A DNA stretch of 47,781 nt, taken from assembly GCA_030038075.1 (NCBI GenBank), contig JASHPO010000071.1:1-47781 (forward strand), given 5' to 3'. The notes below the pieces were generated by a model. It was not told where the DNA came from, ran no database searches, and saw only the letters and a list, made by a program, of their open reading frames with translations. This document shows positions 8,795-17,584 of the stretch, in pieces. The DNA comes from Nitrososphaerales archaeon. Its GTDB lineage: Archaea > Thermoproteota > Nitrososphaeria > Nitrososphaerales > CADDZS01. A program made the position numbers and the translations under genes. Positions within the stretch are counted from its first letter, which is position 1. Every line of letters begins with the position of its first letter.

Positions 8795-9848
8795 CGCTCC
8801 CCGTTTTGATGCGCGGATCGAGCAAACCGTACACAAGGTCGCCGATGTACAATCCCACAAGTAGGAATATCGTCAGCACGAACGTGATTCCTATTATGAC
8901 TGGAACGTCGTTTGCGATGACGGCCTCGTAGGTCAAGAGACCAACGCCTGGCCAGTTAAACACGATCTCGGTCGTGAGGCTTCCTGCAAACGATCCCGTA
9001 ACTGCAAGTATCGACTGAGTCGTGATCGCTGGAGATGCAGTCCTGAGAACGTGCCGGAACATTATTCGCGATTCAGAGATCCCCCGTGCCCTAGCCGTGA
9101 GAACAAAATCCTCCCCGATGGTCGAAATCACCAAGCTTCTAATCACGTAAGCAAAGCCGCCCAGTCCGACGATCAAAAGGGAGATCAGAGGTAGCGTCAT
9201 GTGGTCCATGACGCTCCCCACGTAGAAGATTGGGTTATGAGGCACCGGCACCGAAGTGATACCCGAGCTGGGGAATAGTTTGACGCTGTAGGCAAGGCCT
9301 GCAATAAGCAAAAAACCGAGCCACCAAGCCGGTAGGCTGGAATGTACCACAGCAACAAATGGTACGAGTCTATCCCATACGCTGCCCGCCGATCTTGCAG
9401 CGAGCAATCCGATTACCGTTCCTATCAAAATCAGAAGCAGTGTACCGGTTGTGAAAAGTAATATCGTGTTTGGAAGGTATGCCCTGAGTATCGCTGAAAC
9501 GTCAGTGGAACCGCTGGGCGCTCGCAAGAAATACGCGTTGCCAAAATGAAACGTCAGAAGCTTGATTATTTGCAGCGAAAATTTCTCGGGGAGCGGTTTG
9601 TTGAAACCAAACTGCGAAAGGTAAGTGGCTTTGTATGTCGCAACGAGGTTGGATATCTCTTGGTTCGTCAGATCGCCGGTATTGTGCTTTAGAAGTTCCT
9701 CCTCGTATTGGCCCGCTACAAAGTTCGCCGATTTGGTTATCACCTCCTGAATTACTGGATAAGTTCCAAGGTAGAGAATCGAAACTGTGGCCATTAGAGC
9801 TAAAAAATACGATACTGTTTTCTTCACCAAGAAAGCGAGATAGCCCAA
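8790..9848 (-). CDS. dppB: Peptide ABC transporter permease, DppB type
   Basis: A 352-residue permease with an N-terminal signal-anchor helix, an external stretch of about 80 residues, then five membrane helices of the BPD_transp_1 domain. The EAA loop is seen in DFVLTARARGISESRIMFRHVLR, followed by the typical FNWPGVGLLTYEA segment and the C-terminal LLDPRIK motif. It is the first gene of the dppBCDF cluster, 185 bases downstream of the binding-protein gene on the same strand. Confidence 0.92.
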   Translation of the reverse strand: MGYLAFLVKKTVSYFLALMATVSILYLGTYPVIQEVITKSANFVAGQYEEELLKHNTGDLTNQEISNLVATYKATYLSQFGFNKPLPEKFSLQIIKLLTFHFGNAYFLRAPSGSTDVSAILRAYLPNTILLFTTGTLLLILIGTVIGLLAARSAGSVWDRLVPFVAVVHSSLPAWWLGFLLIAGLAYSVKLFPSSGITSVPVPHNPIFYVGSVMDHMTLPLISLLIVGLGGFAYVIRSLVISTIGEDFVLTARARGISESRIMFRHVLRTASPAITTQSILAVTGSFAGSLTTEIVFNWPGVGLLTYEAVIANDVPVIIGITFVLTIFLLVGLYIGDLVYGLLDPRIKTGSD

Positions 9849-10033
9849 ATTTTATCCACTATAGATACTAGGCAGTGAAAGTGGTACAGACAAACCCACC
9901 CACGGCTTAATGCCCGCCCTCTGATCGGTCACATCCGATGAGAACCCAGATGCGCGGTTTTGCATCACTTCGTGTGCACTAATGTATCGGAAAAAGATTT
10001 TGGTCTCCGAGAAGACACGCCCGGAGATACCAA

Positions 10034-12736
10034 TTAGCTCGTGGACGGCGTGGCTGGAGGAGGTTGTGCAGGGGCTGGCTGGGCTGCCGGTCTTCTCCTC
10101 ATCGCAAATACCACACCGATGACCACTATCACTACAACTACTGCCGCGATGACATAAAGCGTAGTATTGCTAGAGGTCGTCGTGGTAGTGGCGGTGGAAC
10201 TGCCAGTCGAAGTAGTTGTCGCCGATGATGCGGTAGAAGATACTACCGTCACAGAGGTCTGGTACGGGTTGATTAACGATGAATTTGAAGAAGAGGAATA
10301 GACTGTCAACGAATAAGTTCCCGTAGCGAGCGAAGAAGGAATGTTAAACGTCGCCGTGCCTCCGCTTACCGACGTAGCCGTTTCTTGAAGTACTACCGCG
10401 TTGTTAGAGACGAATTGAGCTACAGCGTTGACTCCTGCTTGCGGCACTGAATGGTTGGAACCTATTACTGTCGAAAGCGTGGTAACTGTAAATGTACCTC
10501 CCTGTGTCAGGACCGATGGTATCGAGGTGCCATCAGTGGTTATGCTTGTTGCCTGCGCAAACAGTTGCGGGGGGAAAACCGCTCCGGCGTTGAAGTATGG
10601 ATTCTTTGTCAGGATTGCATAGTTCGGCGTGTTGGTGGTTTGGTACGCCGATACATAGAACGGACCGTCGCTTATAAGGGCGTTTCCGTTTGTCGAAATG
10701 AAGCTAGTCTCGGCAGTATAGCCCGACGCTGCAGAGCTCGCGTTGACAAGAGTTATGCCAGTCAATTTCGCGAGTTGTGTGAACTGGGCCGGTACATATG
10801 AGGTTGAAGCGTAGTTGGACAGCGCAGTATCTATCGATGCCACATCCGTTGGGCTAACCAAGCTCAGCCAGTCTATACCCTCCGACTGCGCCGTCGCCTC
10901 GTCCCAGGCTGCCTTTCCTGAAGCGACGACATTCGACATTGCCTGGTACAACTGCCAGGGGAACATGTTACCACCCGGTAGCGCATATCCTAGAGGGAAC
11001 ATGTCGGTCACAGCATTGTATACAGCGAAATTCGAGTCGGGGTAGAAGTACGAAGAGTAGATCTGAAGAGTCGTTGAATTCACAATATTGAAGCCGAGGA
11101 CGGTGCTGAGATCTGGCGCGTAAATGCCATTGGCAGAATCGTAAATGGGACTGTTGGTATTGAATGTGGCGTTTTCGGCGACGACATACTGATAGAGCAT
11201 GTCTGCGAGTGTGATAGGCTGTCCGTCGTCCCACTTGTCGTTATTGAACAGTGGAGCGAAATTCGCAGTGACAACCGTTTTTGCGTCAGTCCCTGCAGGC
11301 ACGTTAGCAAAGTCACCAGTAGTATAGTTGTAATACAAGGCGCTTGACGGAACGGCGATGTTTGCGGTATCGCTTATGCTATTCAGTTGAGTATTGATTC
11401 CTATTAGGTAAGGATAGCCGGTACTCGGCTGGTAATAAAACAGCGGAAGGACAACCCCGGCTGCTAGATCCACACTATACAGATCTTGAAAACCCTGGAA
11501 CGGATTCGAAGATCCTTGGTTTAGGTATCTGACTCCGATGTCTACCTTCCCGGTGGAGGAAGTCATTGTCAGGTATGATATCGTATTCAGAACAGGAGAC
11601 TCTACGAAATTCGGAGTAATGTTGGAGACTAGGCTAGGATTGTAGGCGTACGCAGCAAGCGAAGTCGCCAGCCAAATTCTGGTAGACAATTGGAAGCTTA
11701 GAGCAGTCAGGTTTTCAAGTAATGAAGCCCTCTGGGCAGTGTTGTTAAAATTCCCAGAGAGCAGAGACTCGTCGATTTGATCCGCTTGATTTGACGTCGA
11801 AATTAGCGAAGCATTTTCGTAGGCCGAATCGTTAAACTCTCCCATAGCAAGACCGTTCGAATCGCTGTAAGGAGGCAGTTCGCCAATTGCCCCGGTGAAT
11901 GTAGCGAGTAAGCTTTCATCGTAATAGCCGTACACGCCGCCCCACTGCTCAACGGCAAGATCCCAAGTGGCATTGACGGGGTCGGAACCGTAGATCAGAG
12001 AATTCTGCACTGAGAGGTCGCCTTGTTTGATTGAAACAGTGAAACCAAGAGTAGTAAGCTGGTTCGCCAGAAATCCTGCATAAGTTTCTCTAACAACATC
12101 GTCTGTTCTCTGGAAGACGTAGACCGTAATTGGACTACCTTGATACATCCATTTTCCGCTTGATAGAGTGGCACCGGCGGCGTGCAAAACCGGGTAAATT
12201 GTTGCGTTAGCTTCGGGGATACTGTAATTGTAATAACCGGCGTACTGCGCAGTCACATTGGACACCGTGAGCGTATCAGGTTCGCCGGAGTACGGGGTAA
12301 TGCCGGCGATACCGTTCCCGTCAAGTAACGTGGAGCTGCTGACGAAGTAGCTTCTGTCGACTATATAGTTTAGAGCCTGTCTGACCTGAGTGAACTGGAA
12401 GGGGTTAAAGCCAAAAGTCGTGTTTGTTGGATTTACCAGAACATCGTACAAGGCGTAGGGCACTGAGAGCGTACCAAAACTTGAACTCAATTCGGATTGC
12501 TCGGTTGAAGTAAGAGCGTAATCGTATGAAGCTATCTTGCCCGCCTGAAGGTCAGCGATTGCTGAAGAATCTACTCCGTTATAACTTGTAAGTGTAATTT
12601 GGCTAAGGCCCGGCGAGCTTGGATTAGCGGCCGTGGAATATGAGAGATTCCCGAAATTAGTGGAAAAAACTTGGAGCGCGAAAAGAGCGAGAACGGTTAC
12701 GACTAGAATTCTAACGACAGTTCCGGGTCTGGTCAT
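10034..12736 (-). CDS. dppA: Membrane-anchored substrate-binding protein of peptide ABC transporter, permuted SBP family 5
   Basis: A 900-residue extracellular solute-binding protein with a signal segment (~8-27), a long ectodomain, a Ser/Thr-rich linker (~830-855), one transmembrane helix (~857-877) and a basic, proline-rich tail. Family-5 motifs are present in unusual order. The C-terminal-half motif (VRQALNYIVDR, ~118) comes before the N-terminal-half motif (KWDDGQPITLADM, ~497), and the SDGPFYVSAY segment follows at ~687. A beta-sandwich-like domain precedes the stalk. The position upstream of dppBCDF and the shared strand support the role; substrate unknown. Confidence 0.88.
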   Translation of the reverse strand: MTRPGTVVRILVVTVLALFALQVFSTNFGNLSYSTAANPSSPGLSQITLTSYNGVDSSAIADLQAGKIASYDYALTSTEQSELSSSFGTLSVPYALYDVLVNPTNTTFGFNPFQFTQVRQALNYIVDRSYFVSSSTLLDGNGIAGITPYSGEPDTLTVSNVTAQYAGYYNYSIPEANATIYPVLHAAGATLSSGKWMYQGSPITVYVFQRTDDVVRETYAGFLANQLTTLGFTVSIKQGDLSVQNSLIYGSDPVNATWDLAVEQWGGVYGYYDESLLATFTGAIGELPPYSDSNGLAMGEFNDSAYENASLISTSNQADQIDESLLSGNFNNTAQRASLLENLTALSFQLSTRIWLATSLAAYAYNPSLVSNITPNFVESPVLNTISYLTMTSSTGKVDIGVRYLNQGSSNPFQGFQDLYSVDLAAGVVLPLFYYQPSTGYPYLIGINTQLNSISDTANIAVPSSALYYNYTTGDFANVPAGTDAKTVVTANFAPLFNNDKWDDGQPITLADMLYQYVVAENATFNTNSPIYDSANGIYAPDLSTVLGFNIVNSTTLQIYSSYFYPDSNFAVYNAVTDMFPLGYALPGGNMFPWQLYQAMSNVVASGKAAWDEATAQSEGIDWLSLVSPTDVASIDTALSNYASTSYVPAQFTQLAKLTGITLVNASSAASGYTAETSFISTNGNALISDGPFYVSAYQTTNTPNYAILTKNPYFNAGAVFPPQLFAQATSITTDGTSIPSVLTQGGTFTVTTLSTVIGSNHSVPQAGVNAVAQFVSNNAVVLQETATSVSGGTATFNIPSSLATGTYSLTVYSSSSNSSLINPYQTSVTVVSSTASSATTTSTGSSTATTTTTSSNTTLYVIAAVVVVIVVIGVVFAMRRRPAAQPAPAQPPPATPSTS

Positions 12737-12766
12737 CTAATTCTCTGGTCAGCAACAGTATTCACA

Positions 12767-12776
12767 TATTTATACT
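12767..12776 (-). promoter_or_regulatory. TATA box of the binding-protein gene
   Basis: AGTATAAATA on the minus strand, 31-40 bases before the ATG at 12736, matches the archaeal TATA consensus well and implies a very short leader. It probably drives strong expression of the binding protein. No equally good box is seen in the 185-base gap before dppB. Confidence 0.65.
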
Positions 12777-12872
12777 TAGTTGAACCTTTTAGTTATTTTC
12801 TATAACAATAACTAGAAAGCAATTGCATCTTTTAGGCAAATATCTCGTAATTTGTGCAAATATTCAATGCCG

Positions 12873-14168
12873 TTATTGCACTGGCGGCAGTTCTCCTACG
12901 CTGGACACGACCGGCTCGATATTCTTGCTGAACAAGTTTGGTACAAAGGTAATCAGCAAAAGCGCCATCCAGGGCGTAACCTCGCGAGGGATAAAAAGCA
13001 GAATCAAGCTAAAAGCTTCGAAAATGATTGCACCCTTTCGCGAAGAGAATAAGGGCAATGCAAGAGGAGTAACACCCGCGAAATAATACTTGTAAACGCC
13101 CCTCCCAAAAAACGTGAAGAAGAGGAGCAGAGCCGTAAACAAGTACAAAATATAATCGTTCGTCGTGAGCTTCCTCCTCGTGAAATACAGATGTAGGATG
13201 AGAATAACGTAGGCTATCGCGAAAATGTAATTCAGGTACGCGTATGTATCAACGGCGAGCCATTGTAGGTTCGCAAATTTTACGAGACCCAGAAAAGTCG
13301 TTAGCCTAGTTGGCTGAGAGAGGTTGTAGACAAAAGTCGTGGGCGTGGAAGGTCCAGCGCCGGGCGGATTTCCAAGAATCGGAAACTGGAGTGCCCAGAA
13401 ATACGTTTGCGGTTTTTGAAAAATGTAGGGGGTAGAGATCAGTATCAGTGACGCAACGTAAAGTGTAACAAACGCTATTGTCTTTTTCGTAAAGCCGACA
13501 GTCTTCAACATGATCACCAAAAGAATCGGAATAAGAATTACGGCAGTTTGCTTGAAACCGGTTGACACCGCAAGCGCAAGCGAAGAAAAGATCCACCTTT
13601 GCTTTAGGAAAAAGTAAATTCCGAGCATCAGAAAGAAAGTGGTCGGACCAGGGTTTAACCACATCAAGTCATTGTAAAACAAATTTATCGGATTGAAGAT
13701 CCAGAAAAGCGAAACCGCGAAAGCCACCTTGCTGTTACCCGGAAATAAAAATTCCTTTGCTATGAGGTAGATCGGAATCACCGTTAGGGCGTCGAACAGG
13801 ACAAGCGCGACAGCTGGAGACCAAGCGAGGCCGTCAAGTGCAAAAGCTGCCAGCGTATAGAGAAACAGGGGCGGGTAGTTGTAAACTATTGGAAGATTGT
13901 ACGCGCTATCTCCCGAAAGAAAGGGATTGACTAGGCATTTCAGGTAAAGATCTCGATAGTCAGTGTAGGCTTCCAGATCAGCCAGAGGAGAATTATAAAC
14001 TGGAAAACCAGAAGTTGAAGAGCCGCATGAAGAGAGCTCCGCCCTCGTTGAGGAAATCCCAACAATGGCCAATCCTATAAGGAAAATCCCGAATTTCGCG
14101 ACCAGAGAAAGCAATAGGGTCCAGTTGAAACTGAAAAAGTTCCTCTGGCTAGCCATGGCCAAGCTCAT
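12873..14168 (-). CDS. GT-C-fold membrane glycosyltransferase, putative
   Basis: A polytopic protein of about 430 residues with roughly ten membrane helices. The first external loop holds acidic positions (DLEAYTDYRDLY) and is followed by NYPPLFLY, the layout of lipid-phosphosugar-dependent mannosyltransferases of the GT-C class (DUF2029/PIG-M-like). It probably adds a sugar to a lipid or glycoprotein at the outer face. The ATG at 14168 is preferred over the one at 14219, because the latter would overlap the start and promoter of the divergent gene at 14213. Confidence 0.65.
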   Translation of the reverse strand: MSLAMASQRNFFSFNWTLLLSLVAKFGIFLIGLAIVGISSTRAELSSCGSSTSGFPVYNSPLADLEAYTDYRDLYLKCLVNPFLSGDSAYNLPIVYNYPPLFLYTLAAFALDGLAWSPAVALVLFDALTVIPIYLIAKEFLFPGNSKVAFAVSLFWIFNPINLFYNDLMWLNPGPTTFFLMLGIYFFLKQRWIFSSLALAVSTGFKQTAVILIPILLVIMLKTVGFTKKTIAFVTLYVASLILISTPYIFQKPQTYFWALQFPILGNPPGAGPSTPTTFVYNLSQPTRLTTFLGLVKFANLQWLAVDTYAYLNYIFAIAYVILILHLYFTRRKLTTNDYILYLFTALLLFFTFFGRGVYKYYFAGVTPLALPLFSSRKGAIIFEAFSLILLFIPREVTPWMALLLITFVPNLFSKNIEPVVSSVGELPPVQ

Positions 14169-14182
14169 CTCTGGAGAATGGG

Positions 14183-14189
14183 TTTTAAG
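14183..14189. promoter_or_regulatory. Shared bidirectional TATA-like element
   Basis: TTTTAAG on the plus strand lies 24-30 bases before the ATG at 14213. Its complement CTTAAAA lies about 15-25 bases before the minus-strand ATG at 14168. One element could serve both divergent genes. This is inference from spacing. Confidence 0.4.
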
Positions 14190-14212
14190 CCTATGATGCG
14201 AAATGACAGAAG

Positions 14213-14356
14213 ATGCCATTTTATTACGATCCGGCGTTTGAGTGGGGTCTCATTATTGCGATTGCAGGTATCTCGGCAATAGCAGCGACTGTTTCTATTC
14301 TATTGCTCCCTGAATCCAATGAGAGGGAACAGAAAGCTACTGATATTACGGCGTGA
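14213..14356 (+). CDS. Small single-span membrane protein next to the respiratory locus
   Basis: A 47-residue protein: a short acidic N-terminus (MPFYYDPAFEWG), one membrane helix (~13-35) and a charged tail (PESNEREQK). A TATA-like element lies at the right distance, and another membrane-protein gene follows after six bases. Its proximity to the cytochrome b and Rieske genes suggests an accessory role in that complex, but nothing in the sequence proves it. Confidence 0.6.
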   Translation: MPFYYDPAFEWGLIIAIAGISAIAATVSILLLPESNEREQKATDITA

Positions 14357-14362
14357 TCAATT

Positions 14363-14881
14363 ATGTTTGGGTCTAGTTATCTTCAATTTGGAAACAATCC
14401 GGTAGCGCTGGCGGAATGGTTCGTCGCTTCTGCAGCTCTTATTCTCCTTGTAACTATGGTATACATTTTCATTCTGAACAAATCTCCCCCGCCAGAAACG
14501 ATGACTCAAATGAAACTCGAGACACTGTCATTGTCGAGCGATCCCGCTCCGATACTAACCAGCGCGCAGGACGCCCTAAAGACTGGTGACACTAAAAAGA
14601 CAATTGAGCAGGCAGTGAAAGCTGTTAGGACACTACTCGCAAATCTGCTCAGAGGGACCGGTGCAGACCTTCAAAACATGAACGTGAGCGACATGGCTTA
14701 CCTCGTTCAGACAAAGGCTACGAGGGCGCCTGACATTACTCAGCCAATCTATCAGCTCAACCTTCTGAACTTGAAAGCAGCCCAATCTCAGCCAATTAAT
14801 CTGCAGGAAGCAGAGTGGTCAGTTAATACTGCAAACTGGTTGAGCCAGCTGATATCAGCTCAGCAAATCAGCTTAAACTGA
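14363..14881 (+). CDS. Membrane-anchored alpha-helical protein near cytochrome b
   Basis: A 172-residue protein with one N-terminal membrane helix (~18-37) and a soluble, helix-rich domain (ILTSAQDALKTGDTKKTIEQ, then repeated AVKAVRTLL patterns). It follows the 47-residue gene after six bases, so the two form a small operon, and it ends eight bases from the convergent cytochrome b gene. It may be an accessory subunit or scaffold of the respiratory complex. I do not recognise a named family. Confidence 0.65.
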   Translation: MFGSSYLQFGNNPVALAEWFVASAALILLVTMVYIFILNKSPPPETMTQMKLETLSLSSDPAPILTSAQDALKTGDTKKTIEQAVKAVRTLLANLLRGTGADLQNMNVSDMAYLVQTKATRAPDITQPIYQLNLLNLKAAQSQPINLQEAEWSVNTANWLSQLISAQQISLN

Positions 14882-14889
14882 TTTCAAAT

Positions 14890-16263
14890 TTATAGTGGTC
14901 TGCTGTACCTATACAGATGGACCATTAGGGCGAACAGGACGAGTACGCCTCCAAGGTCGAACATTGTCAGGTTTGGAAAGTGGTGAACGAACGCGATCGA
15001 AGCCATCGCGTTTAGCAGAACCTGCACGACGAAGATCACTCCCAGTATTATCAAAATCCATTGCGATGAGAGGAAATTGACTACCTGAGGAGCTTTTCTG
15101 CCCCTAGAAATCTGGCCGCCCGACTTTGAGGCCATGTATCTCAACACCGCATAAGTCCCCACGTAGCAGAGCGCCGCGATCAAAAGCATAGAGCCGAATA
15201 TCTGCACTGGGTCGATGAAAAGTGCCTGCGTGGGTGTTAGGGCGGCCTCGTTGATGTAAAAGCCCCAGTAAGTGGTCAAAAGTATCTGTCCGATGCTTGC
15301 GATTCCAAGAGCCGTGAAGAAAGGTCTGTCCTTCCAAGAGAACTTTTTGCTCTTGTCAACGAACGGGATGAGTAAAAACATCAGAATGAACAGTGAAGGG
15401 AGCAATATTCCGGCGATGAACTTGGGCATGAACGTCCTCAGGAAAGCGTAGAGGCTCGTCAGGTACCATTCAGGGAGGGTATAGCCAACGTTTACCGTGG
15501 GAGTGTACTGGATTCCGAGAGAAACAGGGTACATTCCGCCGAGCAGCAAGATCGCTCCCGTAACAGCGGCGACAACAGGAACGTCGAATGTCAAGATCTT
15601 GGGAAAGTGAACGAGCATCAAAACGATCATGACGACTGGAAGGATGAAGATGTGTAGCGCGTAAAACCTTAGAATGAAATCCGGAAAGCCCCGACCGAAT
15701 ATCGTGTGAACAAGTAGAGGGCCGACAGACGGCGTTGCGTAATTGAGCGAAACGCCGATGCTGACTGCGAGAACCGCTCTAGTATTCAGGATGATGTCGT
15801 AGCCGGTGAATGCCTCCAGTATTGTAATCGTCCCAAAAATCACACCGGTGACCCAGATGATTTCGTTCTTGATCTTGAACCGACCACTAAAGTAGTTGTA
15901 GTACATGTGCGCCAGGGCTAGGAAAACCATCGCGTTCGAGGCATAGTAGTGCATGTTGCGCACAATAACGCCGTAGGGTATAGTGTTGTTGATCAGCTGG
16001 ACGCTAAGCCACGCGCCTGTTAGTGATGGCGTGTAAAACAAGAGAAGCAATGCTCCGGTGACACCCAGTATCAAGAAATTGAAAAAAGTCAAAAAGCCCA
16101 GATAAGGCAGTGGGCTCGTGAATCTTTTCGGAATGTTAATCTTGTAATAGAGCCAGCCAGTTCTATCCAGTCGATCTATAGTCCAGTCATACAGTTTCTT
16201 GATCAGAGAGATAATGCCAACCCTCCGCTCCGGGGCTGGCTGTGTTTCTGATGTTGTTGCCAT
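14890..16263 (-). CDS. Cytochrome b of a complex III-like (b6f/bc1) complex
   Basis: A 457-residue membrane protein that oxidises quinol and carries two b hemes. Heme-ligand histidines are visible in NMHYYASNAMVFLALAHMYY and in YALHIFILPVVMIVLMLVHF. The Qo-site PEWY motif is present (LPEWYLTSLYAFLR), and further helices follow, so the cytochrome b6 and subunit IV parts are on one chain. It lies 20 bases downstream of the Rieske gene and is probably co-transcribed. Electrons would pass to the Rieske protein and then to the divergently encoded cupredoxin. Confidence 0.93.
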   Translation of the reverse strand: MATTSETQPAPERRVGIISLIKKLYDWTIDRLDRTGWLYYKINIPKRFTSPLPYLGFLTFFNFLILGVTGALLLLFYTPSLTGAWLSVQLINNTIPYGVIVRNMHYYASNAMVFLALAHMYYNYFSGRFKIKNEIIWVTGVIFGTITILEAFTGYDIILNTRAVLAVSIGVSLNYATPSVGPLLVHTIFGRGFPDFILRFYALHIFILPVVMIVLMLVHFPKILTFDVPVVAAVTGAILLLGGMYPVSLGIQYTPTVNVGYTLPEWYLTSLYAFLRTFMPKFIAGILLPSLFILMFLLIPFVDKSKKFSWKDRPFFTALGIASIGQILLTTYWGFYINEAALTPTQALFIDPVQIFGSMLLIAALCYVGTYAVLRYMASKSGGQISRGRKAPQVVNFLSSQWILIILGVIFVVQVLLNAMASIAFVHHFPNLTMFDLGGVLVLFALMVHLYRYSRPL

Positions 16264-16283
16264 AACTGATCTTGATTTACATT

Positions 16284-17366
16284 TTAACAGTTCAAGCCGC
16301 AGCCAACTTGGCCGACAATGTTCGTGGCGGAAATTGTTCCGTCAGAAGCTATTTTGATCGTCGCGTGAGCGAGCCAGTTATTGGGAGGGGTTTGTAACGA
16401 GGCCGGCCCCGCGACCGCCAAGCCTGCTTCTGTTGATTCCACACTTCCAGCCACTCCTCCCGGAAGATATTGGCTCCCATGACAAGGACAAATTCCTCGG
16501 TCGGCTGTAGGATCGTAGCTCCATAGGCACCAGAGATGAAGGCACACTCTGCTAAGCGCAATAAAAGTGTCACCAGAAATAGGATCAACCGTCCCAAAAG
16601 TGCCCGCAGTCCATCCCTTTGGAAGGTGAATGATCACCCACTGTCTGAAAGTATCATTGTCAATATTGGCATTTCCGGTGTAGGGATAAATGAACGTCGT
16701 CCAACTGTTTGCGGTGGAAATGTTCGTATTAGTAGTTAGAAGTGTAGCGCCTGTCGCAGAGTCAGTAAGTACCTGAGTCACTGCCGCGGTACTTCCGCCA
16801 ACAGAACCAGTGAGATACGGCTCCAAAACACCGAATTGACCTACGGCGACAATTCCTCCTGCCACCGCCAACACTTTGATAAAATTTCGTCTTGAAATCT
16901 CGGCCTTGCTCTCGGGCGGCTTTGATGGGGCCGCTGGTCTTGAAACGCCGACACTTGCTGGACGAGGGGTTGCAACCGCAGGTCTGGGAGCGGCCGCTGC
17001 AGCTGGTTGCCCAGTTTTAGGCGTACCGACAGGAGTTCCGACGGTCGGTCGCGGCGAGCCAATGGGAGTTCCTACAGTAGCTTTGGGGGCCCCAACAGGA
17101 GTGCCCACCGTCGGTCTGGGAGTGCCAACAGGTGTTCCAACTGTCGGTCTAGGCGTTCCAACTACTGGTCTCGTAGTTTGACTCGTACCTGATGGAGGCT
17201 GCGTTCCGATTGGAGTTCCGACTTGGGGACGAGGAGGCGTGGACTGTCCTATGGGAGTGCCTACTCTCGGGCGCGAAGGCTTTGGAGTCTCCTCTGGCTT
17301 TGATTCTGGTTGCTCAGTTTGTTCTTGAGTCGACTCTTTATCGCTGCCTTCTTGGCTTTCAGACAA
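16284..17366 (-). CDS. Rieske iron-sulfur protein with VGTP-repeat N-terminus
   Basis: A 360-residue protein. The C-terminal domain holds the 2Fe-2S ligands in CLHLWC and CPCHGSQY, close to the canonical CTHLGC/CPCHGS boxes. A twin-arginine motif (SRRNFIK, ~160) precedes a hydrophobic anchor (~165-185), so the folded domain would be exported by Tat and stay anchored. The first ~150 residues are unusual: an acidic start, then a Pro/Gly/Thr-rich region with about nine VGTP motifs. Start is TTG. It is the first gene of the Rieske-cytochrome b operon. Confidence 0.93.
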   Translation of the reverse strand: MSESQEGSDKESTQEQTEQPESKPEETPKPSRPRVGTPIGQSTPPRPQVGTPIGTQPPSGTSQTTRPVVGTPRPTVGTPVGTPRPTVGTPVGAPKATVGTPIGSPRPTVGTPVGTPKTGQPAAAAAPRPAVATPRPASVGVSRPAAPSKPPESKAEISRRNFIKVLAVAGGIVAVGQFGVLEPYLTGSVGGSTAAVTQVLTDSATGATLLTTNTNISTANSWTTFIYPYTGNANIDNDTFRQWVIIHLPKGWTAGTFGTVDPISGDTFIALSRVCLHLWCLWSYDPTADRGICPCHGSQYLPGGVAGSVESTEAGLAVAGPASLQTPPNNWLAHATIKIASDGTISATNIVGQVGCGLNC

Positions 17367-17408
17367 AAGTTCAGACTACCCTAGTCAAATTTTGAAATCG
17401 GAAGATTG

Positions 17409-17416
17409 TATTTAAG
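17409..17416 (-). promoter_or_regulatory. TATA box of the Rieske-cytochrome b operon
   Basis: CTTAAATA on the minus strand lies 43-50 bases before the TTG start of the Rieske gene, within the 218-base divergent region shared with the cupredoxin gene. Confidence 0.5.
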
Positions 17417-17542
17417 TATTGAGAGCGAATTTGTTTTGATCTATTTTTCAAAACAATTTTTCATAACAAAAAATGCGACTGCCACAATTTACTGAAATCT
17501 TTAGAATGAATTGCAATTGGAAATAGTGTGCTAACCAATAAT

Positions 17543-17550
17543 CTTTAAAT
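17543..17550 (+). promoter_or_regulatory. TATA box of the cupredoxin gene
   Basis: CTTTAAAT lies 35-42 bases before the TTG start at 17585, giving a leader of about ten bases. Confidence 0.5.
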
Positions 17551-17584
17551 CAAGAAATTCAAACGACAGGGTTGTTTCTTTTCT

